From NCBI RefSeq assembly GCF_014529535.1, contig NW_023503376.1, forward strand, positions 5,095,716 to 5,159,715: a stretch of DNA of 64,000 bases, written 5' to 3'. The translations under genes and the position numbers were made by a program. This document shows, in pieces, positions 23,701-35,700 of this stretch. Below the pieces are notes generated by a model. The model was not told the origin of the DNA, made no database searches, and saw only the letters and a program-made list of their open reading frames with translations. Each line of letters starts with the position of its first letter. The first letter of the stretch is position 1. The stretch is from Bradysia coprophila (lineage: Eukaryota; Arthropoda; Insecta; Diptera; Sciaridae).

Positions 23701-26700
23701 TTCAATTGAAGTACTAGATTTGACATCAATCGCTTGAAAATACAGTTAAAATTCCAACCAACTACAAAATTGTGACGTAATTTGCTACAGCTGTTTTTCA
23801 GAAGATCCTCACTGTCATAATCATGTTTACTGGAATTTAATAGTCGTACGCTCGCGTAGTAGTGGTACACCCGTATAAATTCGTGTAAGACAGTGAGGTT
23901 GTATTAGTGGACGAGCTAAAGCAAATTTCATCACAAATTTAGCTGGAGTTCTCTGTACTTAGATCAAGTCAACAGGTAACAGAAGCCAACGGTATTTTCA
24001 GACTTCCAGAGAAATTTCTGGAAACAAGTTCTTCAGTCTATCTCTAGAAAACTTAAGTAAAAATTTAGAAATGTTCGAGAGAAATGAATCCTCGCTTATT
24101 ATAACTACAGCACGAGCTACTACAGTCAGTTATTACCTGACGCTCAGGCTGCAATGAAATTGAACGTTAACCTCGCAAAAAAATTACATTTTCGCTACGT
24201 TTCCTTCTGCCATCACAATGCTGTATTTATATACGTTCGTCTATAACAGACGGTTAACCTTTTGTAAAAGGTTGATTGTCTTGATTGATTTTTCTGTTCG
24301 TGCATCTTCTTTTATCGGGTGTGTATGTGGGGTCACTGAATGTTAAATTTGTGTGAGGGCGATGTTGAAGATGATTTTGTTTAGGAAATTGGTCTCAATT
24401 GACGATGAATTGAAATCTCACAAATTTTGTTACACGGGATAGTACTTCACTTTAACCGAAACTCATTCGAGAGACAGTCCATCCCATTGTTTCACGCATT
24501 TGGATAAAGCATTGTGCTTGAAATCCGATAGGGGGTGCAAACATAAAATAAATCGAACGAAATGCGTTACACAATGTTGTATATGAACGATCCCAATCGA
24601 AGACGGAAAACCATGCAAAATAATAAACAGAAAAAACATCGAGACATCAAAGATATATTTGAGGAGAACCCAAAAAATATCCGGTCTCTCCTCCTAACCT
24701 GCCTGAAACTTCCTTAAGCGTTTCGATAAAATCGATGTCACCCATGTCCGTCGGATCCATGTTTGACAGCATTTCCAGATCCGGATCGCTGAGCACACTA
24801 ACGTTGCATATGTTGTTCCTCAATTGACCGACAATTTTCTTCAAATGAACTCGTTCCACTTCGCAACTGTCAGTCATATCAGCTGATTCTCGACGTGTGG
24901 TTATCGTTACGTAATGGGTGGGCTGTAGGGGAAACAGATAAAAGAACAATTATTCAAATAAATCGGAAATGAATGAACAATTCAGCGATTATGTTCCGTA
25001 CAAAACACACAAAAAATTGACATATTTTCGACGGAAATTTACTGTCTGATTTACTCTTGTATAAACCGAAAGATTTACCTAAAAACCCCATGAGGACGAA
25101 CATCAATAACCGAATAAAGTAGCAATAATTCCATTTCATTTAAAGACGAAAAAAATGTGGAAATAAAACCCCCGAAAAAGAAGAGATTTTTAGACCCATA
25201 CGAAGTACTGGGGTCTTATAGGTTTACGCATACGTTTGTAACACGTCGAATTGGACTCCCTGAGTAAGGGGAAACCTATTGTGGTTGTCTAGAGATGCCA
25301 AATCCGCGAAAAAAAAATGTCCGTCTGTCTGTCCGTCTGTCCGTCTGTCTGTCTGCACGATAACTTGAGTAAAACGCATCCGATTTTGAAAATTCTTTTT
25401 TTCCCGTTTGGTAATGTCAAAAGACAGGCTAAGTTCGAAGATGAGTGATTTTGGATCGACCCCTCCCGAGCTGTGGCCCAATAAGTGCTTTACGGTTTTT
25501 CGAAGATATCTCCGGACATTTAAACGTTAAACTTGTAAGTGATACGTCAAATAAAAGGTATTTACAATACCGATCGACAAAAAAAAAGTTTATGGAAATC
25601 GGATGACCGACTCGTGAGTTAGACCCCTTGGTGTGGAACAGGCACAGGGCGGCAAGCAGTTTTTGCTTGTAGGTCGGCCACATTTGAACATATTTCGTCT
25701 GTTTTAGCTTTATTAGATAGGTATTGACCGTACCAATTAGGGAAAAAATTTTTTATGAAATTATGTTCTCCGGAGCGTGAGCTAGGTCTCTTGGAGTGAG
25801 CTCTTATCTGGCTACTCGGAAGTACAGTGAACGTGGTGTATTTTGACAATATCTCGAGTAAATTTTGACCGAATTTCATGAATTTTTTTTGTTTGAAAGG
25901 TATTAACGAATGTAAAGCGTCGGTAAAATTTCCGGTCTCCTAACAAAATGGCTGCCGGCGGCCATATTGGATTTTAGTAAAATTGAAGTATCTTGGGGAA
26001 AATGGTACTAAGAGAGTTTCTGTTAACATGGAAATAATGTGTTAAGTGTGAGGGGTTTCAGGGTCTCCATATATGGACATCTATATATACCTATATACAG
26101 CTATATTGAGCTATGTACAGGCATATATAGCTATATAATAGCATATTCCTCTGTGAAATGTTTATTTACAGTGAAATATAGGTAAATATAGCGGTATATA
26201 GCTGTTTAAATAGGAATTTATGAAAGTTGACTTCGTACGGGGCTGTATATATTGCCTCCGGCAATTTAGTTGTATATGATAACAAGGCAAAGAGTGGATA
26301 ATGTAAGTGATTTTAAAGGGAGAATAGTTTTTCAGCAGAGAAGAAAATGAAGTAAGAGAAATGAAGAGTTTCACATTAAAGGCTTTTGATACGAATAGGT
26401 GTTTCGTACGGGTCGGCGTTAGCTATGTTTTTTCCTTCATCCCAGACACAGCTTGATGTTATTTTGTATGACTGTGAGTTTAACTACTAAATTTTCGATT
26501 ATTTATTTCGTTCTCGTTTACTTTTAACATTTTTTTTTTATTCGGAACCAGTGAGCAATAATTCTGTACCTATTGCTATACCGAAATAACATCTAGACTC
26601 GACATCGGCTCGTTAAAGTATTGATATTTCCTGTTCCATTATATGTACGTTATATATGTACCTCCAGCTATATCCATCGGGCTAATATAATTCGAATTAA

Positions 26701-29700
26701 GAAAACCTATCATTTTAGCAGAGAGAGTTCGGAGGCGGAAGCGTTCAGTAAGCGTGTTTGTGTTCTTCAATCAACTTGATAGAAAAATGTTCGAAATATT
26801 TCGACAATACATTAATTGCTAATTCAGTTATTGCTTTCTTGTATCAATGTCCACTGATAGAGGAAACTGTCCGACCAGTCACATCGTCACATGATTTCCT
26901 CTTCAGAGGAACTATTTTTATGCTGGAAAATATTTAATCTACACAAGCACCAAAGGGTGGCTCGGAAATGTAATACTCTGATCTGCCGAATATGGACTTT
27001 TGTTTTACACTGGGCAAATTGCATAGGAGTGCAGAATTTGTAACAGCTGGTCTTCCATCAGCTGGTGTTCATGCTATAGTGTTTGTATCAGTATTAGCCC
27101 ATTTATTCCCCCACACAAGTGAGTAAGCCAACAAATATTAATGTAAAGAATAGCGTGTGCACCAGCTGGTCAATGATCAGCTGTTGCAAATATTTTGGAA
27201 TTTCACATTCTACCCTACAACGAAACGAATTAAAATCACAAAACACTCGACACTGACATACCTGACGGGCCCTCCTGTCTCAACATAACACATACTGGAA
27301 TTTGAATGGGAGTGAGTTTTGGGATGAACGGGAAGAAACGGTATATTTAGGTGTACTTTAGGGAATGGCATGAAGAATAACGAATTCCTTTTAGCTTAAA
27401 TTGGTTTTTTACTTTCGTGACGACAATTGACACATTTGTGCTTTGTGTTTCTAAATGTTTATTAAATCTTTTGGAAATTGTTTGCTGTACACATCATGTC
27501 AGTAGACAATTTGGGAGTATGTTGAGAAGGGACGTTTTAAAGTAGCGTGCATCTCTGAATGAACCTTTTCCTCAAATGAAGTAGTATTCTGTTTGATTTA
27601 ATGGAAGAACGTAATGATTGTAACTCATCCAAGTTTGAAAAAAAAAACAAAGTTCCGCAATGTTCATTATTGGTATCTCTGCCTCTTATCTCACAAAAAA
27701 AGATCAACGAAAAAACACGTCAAAGCTTTCAACAAATCCAATGCAAGCATCTTCAAATTGTCATTTCATGTCGATTAGTATTACACCGATAACGGCCTGG
27801 TTTATGTGCCTTTAAAATTGTCTCCGTCATCACCATCAAAAATATATTATCGATTGATGGATGTTTAAGGAATATCGGTTTCTCAGGTTCAATTATTTTA
27901 TGTCGAATCAAAAGACTGTTGTTTATAGATCAACGTTATAATATGAACTAAATTGCACAGTACAATGCTTGACATTACATAATTTAGAAACTTAATTGAC
28001 TGTGCCAACTATTAAGATAAACAAAAGTTCAGATTGGTCTGAACATACTCCCGGCCAAGACATTATAAATCGTCTTCAAATAAAACTAACACAAAAAATT
28101 CAAAATGAAATGAAATTGGCTCGGAAGATAAAATGAATGAAACGGAAAAATTTACTCAAAAATAAACTCAAATTCAAATCCTCATCGGTCAGGCTGCACA
28201 TTGGTCTCGAAATAAATGCGCACTCGATTTGACAAAAAAGAATTGTCAGCTCCTTAAACGTGAGATGTGACGACCCAACAATTTGTTTGAGGTGAAACTT
28301 CATTGATTGCACTGCTGCTTCCCAAATTCCTCCGAAATTACTTGCTGTTGTAGGATTGAATTCCCAATCGACGCCGTCGTTGGTAAATAAAGCGACTATT
28401 TCGTCCATTTGTTCTCTCAGTGCGCTCTGCTGTGCCTTAGAAAGCTCTGTTATCCAGTCCACAAAATTCGCAGCATTTTTGTTGTACATAATGGCAGGTT
28501 TTGCCCGACGACTGATGAATCTCTTGGATAATCGTTTTCGGATACCATGGAGCGCTTCATTCTCCAGCGAACGATGTTGAAGACTACTCATGTTCCATAA
28601 ACAAGTCGAGAAACATTCCGCTAATTGTTCACACATTGATACTCCATTGACTGTCTGCAATTGACCACAATAATACGAAGAAACGGCAGTTGGAACAATT
28701 ACTGCAAGATGAATAAATCCAGCTGATCTGTCAGCCTTGCAACTTCCGACTCGTTCGGCCTTTGACACGCTTAAAGACGAACTGGAATGATTGCTTGATC
28801 CGTTATGAGACGCCGAAACCAATGCTCGAAATGAAACTTTAATCGAACAAACGATTGAAATGTGGAATACTCGATGATGTTTGACTATTGAAACACATAA
28901 AGTCAAAATTGTAAATTCCGGTTTTCGCTGTACGGATTGCAGTTGACCAAAATTGAAACCATAAAATGACCACTGCTCTACTCCATTGATTGTCTTTGGT
29001 AGACGATTATTGCACACGATAACTTTGAAACAAAGAAATGGTGACGTCAACCAAGCTGTACTGGCATACACTAATTGCATAGTGATACTCGAATGCACCA
29101 ATTTGTAGTCGAAAATCAGCTTCTCTGTCATTATTGAACACTGAAAGACAGTAGAGCACGAAGCCAATCCATGAGCCACTACATGAAACTGCAATTCGAT
29201 GATTATTTTCGAAGCGTGTATTTGAGACAACGTGGATCTTTTGTTAACCAGCGACCTTTTGTTTCCATCCACGTTTTTCTCACAAATGAACATTGAGAGA
29301 ATGGGCACAAATCGTAAAACTTCCAACTCGCTGAACACTTGACTCTTTAAATCGTATCTTTTCGATGAAACAACTAGAACCATTTGATTCTTTTCACAAA
29401 CATACAAATTTGAATGATTCACAAAAATGTCTATTGTCTTAGAACGCGATTGTTCGCACTTGTCGGAACATAAACTTTCATCGACCGATAATTTGATAAA
29501 AAAACAGCCGATTTCTCTCACAACTACAACGCGAATTAAATAAACAAACGGTTGAGCAACCGACATCCCGGTTGAGCCCCCAAATGTTTAAGGAATATCG
29601 GTTTCTCAGGTTCAATTATTTTATGTCGAATCAAAAGACTGTTGTTTATAGATCAACGTTATAATATGAACTAAATTGCACAGTACAATGCTTGACATTA

Positions 29701-32700
29701 CATAATTTAGAAACTTAATTGACTGTGCCAACTATTAAGATAAACAAAAGTTCAGATTGGTCTGAACAATGGATGCTCAAGTATCTTTATTGGAAAAATT
29801 TAAATTTTAATGAAAAAAAAAACCGCAAACATTTAGCCCATTGAGTCAACAAATAAATTTATTATTAAGCTTATTTGCCGGGGCACACAGGCAAAAGATA
29901 AATTTTTAACTACTGGAAGTTGTAAAAAGTTTTGTTGAACGTGCAATAATAAAATATTGACGTCGAACTTTCGGAAAATGTTCTGTTTTTCTTCGTCTAA
30001 ACATTAGCTGGAATAATAAATTGGGATAATGGGAAATTGATCGTAACGACAATTTAATCTACGGGAACAGTATTCTAATGAAATGGTGTAGTTGCTCACG
30101 GCAAAGAGAATGTATCATTACAAAAAAAATAATGAGAGTTCAGAAGCGACTGTGTTCTGCATATAGTAAAATGAACAAAACAAATGAAGTACAAGATTTT
30201 GTATCAGTCAAAAAACGGGTAAATGTGACGCATGTCCTTTATCTGACTTACAAAATAACTGATATCGCTGAGGATGACGAATTGTGCGTCGTACGCAAAA
30301 GTTTTATCAACAAAAAATTGACTCAAAACATTTGTGAAAGAAAATTTTACAACAAGAAATTTGCGTCACAATTGGCAGATGATTCGGTTTTCTTTCGTTT
30401 AAATTCTTTTAGTACATTTTTCAACCATTTTCCTAACAATACGTTCCTTAACATCTGCCACTTGTGACGCAAATTTCTTGTTGTAAAATTTTCTTTCACA
30501 AATTTTTTGAGTCAATTTTTTGTTGATAAAACTTTTGCGTAAGACGCACAATGCGTCACCCTCAGCGATATCAGTTATTTTGTAGTAAAGATAAAGGACT
30601 TGCATCACATTTACCATTTAAGGGTTTTTTGACTGATATCACCACTTTTGTAAGTATGTCATTTCGACAACATCAAGAAACCCTATGGAAATTAAAAAAT
30701 GCTAGAAAAATCAGTCTGAATCCCAATATATAGAAACCAATCTTGGTGCACCTCACTTATATTGAAAATAACCCAAATCCATCAAAAAATCCGATGGAAG
30801 TTAGGTAGTGCCAGAGGAATCATCTGTCATCCCAAAATTTAGGAACCAACCTTGGAACACCTCACTCTTGTCGAATATAACTCAAATCCATCAAAAGATC
30901 CGATGGAAGTTAGGAAGTGCCAGAGGAATCATCTGTCATCCCAAAATTTAGGAATCAACCTTGGAACACCTCACTCATGTCGAAAATAATCCAAATCCAT
31001 CAAAAAATCCGACGGAAGTTAGGAAGTGCCAGAGGAATCATCTGTCATCCCAAAATTTGGGAACCAACCTTGGAACATCTAACTCATGTCGAATATAACT
31101 CAAATCCATCAAAAGATCCGATGGAAGTTAGGAAGTGCCAGAGGAATCATCTGTCATCCCAAAATTTAGGAATCAACCTTGGAACTTCTCACTCATGTCG
31201 AAAATAATCCAAATCCATCAAAAAATCCGACGGAAGTTAGGTAGTGCCAGAGGAATCATCTGTCATCCCAAAATTTGGGAACCAACCTTGGAACACCTCA
31301 CTCATGTCGAAAATAACCCAAATCCATCGAAGAATCCGATGGAAGTTAGGTAGTGCCATAGGAATCACCTGTTATCCAAAAATTTAGGAACCTACCTAGT
31401 GGAAGTTAATACTTAAACTTAATAAACCCAACAATTCCCTACAAGAAATACATCCCAAAACAACACACACTATTCACCACATTACCAACCATATCATGCA
31501 ACAAAATATACAACTCACACACATACAAATTGGCTTTTATATGGCATTTGTATGGAGACTTTGGGGAGCTCCAGCTCCTAATATATGGATTTTTTCCAAC
31601 TTTTGAACATTCCATTCTTATTTTTGGGCCATTATTAGCCTATAACCCAAATTTCGGGAAAATCTATATAAACGTTTAGGAGTTGCTGGATCCACTTTTC
31701 CTTTGGAACTAAGTAACTAACGTAGGCGATTTCAGTTATCTGAAAAAACGAAATTTTCCTTATTTTCATACAAACATCAATATTTCGAAGTTCAATATCT
31801 CGGTCAATTTTGAAGCTGCAGTAACGTGTGATAGCTCGTTAAACTCGTATGGATTCCTAGATTTCAGATATCCTTTGGGGGTTGTTGGAGTTAAGGGGGA
31901 GAAGTCAAAAAGTTGCTGTAAATATGCTCCGCCATCTTCAAAAAAAATTTGTTAAAACATTTTTGGTAGTGGACTTGCGTCACGCCCGCTTACTAACGTG
32001 CGAGCATGATGAGACACTGGGCAATACTTTGAACAGCATAAGTAAAAGACTTCTTGACGACAATGCGGCATGTCTGCTGTTTCTGACAACTTTAATAAGC
32101 TTACCGTTTTTAGCGTTCTTAACATCAAATTTTCAATCAAGCGCCGAAAACGTTTAGACTCCACTGCTATTCATCAATATTTTTTTGACAAAAAACACAA
32201 ACGAGATTAAGGTCCACTGTCTAGTTTCCCCTAGTCTTCTATCGTAATAATTACGTAACCACAATCAGAGATGATTTTGCTTTTGAAGCGAACAAAAACG
32301 TCGATTTCTTATAACACAATCGACCATCAACTCAAAGTGTTTATTTACATGGGCATGATAAGTACCCGAAAGTAGATTAGAATGGTTGATACGGTAATCC
32401 CAAACTACATCATCACAGACACACATTTGATTTGGGTTTCCAAAAAAAAACGAGCCATCAGAACAGTCGGAGCGTTTGCTGCGACTGAGCCCCGTACAAA
32501 CCCATATATCTATTGCGTACGTGACCCTAGTACGTCTGTCACCCTACTTTGACCGTAAGCCTATTGCGCCGGTTAATGTAGTTAAAGTAAAATTATTATG
32601 TAATGTGTACATCTTACAAATTGCGCATAGCGCAATTACGAAGCCCCGTACGACGTTCCTTTCAAATGAAACAAAAATTTCAAATCGCCCTAAAATTTTA

Positions 32701-35700
32701 TTTTTTGGAAGGGCCTAGTATCGGCCTCAGTCCGAGGACCCAAATTTAAAAATTTTTTCAACTAAATTCTATTCGGCCTTTGATTACCTTCCAAATGAAA
32801 CAAAAATTACGAAAAACGGATTAAATTTACTCGAGTTAAATGTGAAATACACATAGGGCCCTAGTAGTGGCCTTAGTCCAAGGACCCAATTTTTATTTTT
32901 TTTTCAACAACATTCTATTCGGCATTCGATTACCTTCCAAATGAAACAAAAATTACGAAAAACGAATGAAATTTACTCGAGCTCTATGTAAAATACACAT
33001 AGGGCCCTAGTAGCATTTCACTTCTAAGGCCCTAACTCACGGTCCACTCACCCGATTTAAAAAAAACTTTTTTTTCCTGGATTGGTATTGACAATACCTA
33101 TCATTTGCCGTGTCATTTACATTTCCATCGTTTATTTTGCCATAAATATCACCAAAAGACCTTAAATCACTTAGGTGGCCCTAACTCACGAAGGGCCGAC
33201 CCGAATATGCCCATCTTCGAACTTAGCCTCACTATTTCGACTATCTTTCAGGGAAAAAAATTTTTGAAATCGGATTTGATTTACTCAAGATATCGACGTG
33301 ACAGACGGACAGACGGACAGACAAAATTTTTATTGCAGATTCGTCATCTATGAACATAGGCAAACACTTTGCCCTTACCGTCTGCTTCGAATTCCATCAA
33401 TTACACACGGCATCGTAATCCTATAAGCCCCTTTGTACTTCGTACGGGGCTAAAAACGAGATTTGGAAAAGGAAATGTGATTTTGGGTGTGTATCAATAA
33501 TATGCCATCGTCGATTCAAAGGGACACAATGAAAATAATTGCTTTTAGCTTAACCATCCTAAAATCCCACAGCTCACCGACAATAATTGCATTTTCCATT
33601 CAGACACTTCAAGGTGAAATAACCGATTCACATGAGGAGGCGAAAATGCAATTATCCGGCTTGTGAACAACAACAAAAAAACCCCAAAACAATAATGAAT
33701 TCGACCTTGTCGATAAAACGCAAACTTCTTGGATGAACAATATAATTTGAACTTACATCCATCCATTGTTCTCCGGGAAAAACCGCAATCAATTCAGCAT
33801 TGCTCTCTAACGTTTGAAAATAGTCTTCGTCATCGATTTCCGTGCCGTCCGAGTCAAGATGAATGGTTGGAGGTTCGGTTTTGCCAAACTTTTCAGCCGA
33901 CTTTGTCTTTATTTCTTCCAAACTGGATGCAACCAATGATTTCTTTACGTTCCGCGTTACGTCTTTTATCTGTAACAAACAGAAAAGTAAGTGATTTAGA
34001 TGGGGGCTGTTAAAGTTTAGGTGTAAAATCGAGTTTTTGCATTCGTTCCATATTAAAACAAGGCATCAGAACAGTCGGAGCGTTTGCTGCGACTTAGCCC
34101 CGTACGACCCGTAATCCTATTTCGTTCGTAACCATAATACGTCCGTAGCCGTAATACGCCCGGAACCCTAATACGTCTACAACCCTCTAATGCGTCTGTT
34201 ACCAAAATGCAAGTCAAGTTGGGCATGGTCAAATTTACTGAAAGTGTTCATTTTTAAAATTGCGCATAGCGCAATTACGAAAGCCCGTACGAAGTACCTC
34301 TCAAATAAAACCAACAATTTACGATATTATTTTCTATTGGGTATTCAATTATCTCTCAAATGAAACCAAAACTAGCAAAATCGGATGAGATTTACTCGAT
34401 TTATGTGCAAAAAACACTTAGGGCCCAATAGCGGCCTTAGTCCAAGGGCCCAAATTTGAAACTTTTTTCGCCACGTTCTTTTCGGTATTCAATTAGATTC
34501 CATAAAAAACTAAATCTAGCAAAATCGGATGAGATTTACTCGATTTATGTGCAAAAAACACTTAGGGCCGAGTAGCGGCCTTAGTCCAAAGGCCCAAATT
34601 TGAAACTTTTTTTGCCATCATTCAATTCGGCATTCAATTATCTCTCAAATGAAACAAAATCTAGCAAAATCGGATGAGATTTACTCGATTTATGTGCAAA
34701 AAACACTTGGGGCCGAGTAGCGGCCTTAGTCCAAGGGCCCAAATTTGAAACTTTTTTCGCCACGTTCTTTTCGGTATTCAATTACCTTCCATAAAAAACT
34801 AAATCTAGCAAAATCGGATAAGATTTACTCGATTTATGTGCAAAAAACACTTAGGGCCGAGTAGCGACCTTAGTCCAAGGGCCCAAATTTGAAACTTTTT
34901 TCGCCACGTTCTTTTCGGTATTCAATTACCTTCCATAAAAAACTAAATCTGGCAAAATCGGATGAGATTTACTCGATTTATGTGGAAAAAACACTTAGGG
35001 CCGAGTAGCGGCCTTAGTCCAAGTGCCCAAATTTGAAACTTTTTTCGCCACGTTCTTTTCGGTATTCAATTACCTTCCATAAAAAACTAAATCTGGCAAA
35101 ATCGGATAAGATTTACTCGATTTATGTGCAAAAAACACTTAGGGCCGAGTAGCGGCCTTAGTCCAAGGGCCCAAATTTGAAACTTTTTTCGCCACGTTCT
35201 TTTCGGTATTCAATTACCTTCCATAAAAAACTAAATCTGGCAAAATCGGATGAGATTTACTCGATTTATGTGGAAAAAACTCTTAGGGCCGAGTAACGAC
35301 CTTTGAGCCCTACCAACAAGCTCGCGTTGCATCCTACACAAAAACAATGTTCAGCAACTTTGTTCTACTCGTCAATACCTTTCATTTGATATATCACAAG
35401 CATCTATTGCGTGCGTATTTCGGTAGATATCGTCGAAAGACTGAAAAACACCTATAGGGCCCTAGCTCTGGAAGGGCCGACCCTACCATGCCCATTTTCG
35501 AACTTGACCTTACTTTTGTCGATACCAATCGGGGAAAAAAAGAATTTTGAAAAAAGGTTGTGATTTGCTCAAGCTAGAGGGGTCACGGACGGACGGACGG
35601 ACGGACGGACGGACGGACGGACGGACATTTTTTTTAATGCGGATTCGTAGTCTATGAACATAACCAAATGCTTTGCCCTTACTGTCTGCTTCCAATTCGA

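Larger units (their letters stand above)
27862..29768 (-). mobile_element. Non-autonomous BEL/Pao LTR retrotransposon, complete
   Basis: Two 184-bp LTRs (27862-28045 and 29585-29768) read identically by eye and have TG...CA ends. A 5-bp target duplication ATGGA lies at 27857-27861 and 29769-29773. On the minus strand, TTTGGGGGCTCAACCGGGAT directly after the 5' LTR fits a primer-binding region, and GGCCGGGAGTA before the 3' LTR fits a polypurine tract. Identical LTRs mean a recent insertion. Most of gag-pol is absent, so movement would need proteins from a relative. Confidence 0.9.
24923..33756 (-). other. Drep-like gene, intron 2
   Basis: 8,834 bp. It contains repeat copy A' (25188-26432), the BEL/Pao element (27862-29768), a TA-flanked palindrome (30204-30636), a 109-bp tandem array and repeat copy B (32455-33451). 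Unexplained stretches are 26433-27856 and 31401-32445, where I see no gene or bordered repeat. Confidence 0.7.

Noticed and set aside
24647-24698. Continuation of Drep exon 3 to the stop at 24647 (ending GYFLGSPQIYL)
   Set aside because: A donor at 24698 and exon 4 at 20720 fit in phase and continue the helical domain; read-through gives an unrelated tail.
30917-31353. Frames across the 109-bp array
   Set aside because: The period shifts frame each unit; no coding signal.
33652-33756. Continuation of the CIDE-N exon into VSSNYIVHPRS and on
   Set aside because: A strong GTAAGT donor follows the conserved PGEQWMD; the extension has no CIDE similarity.
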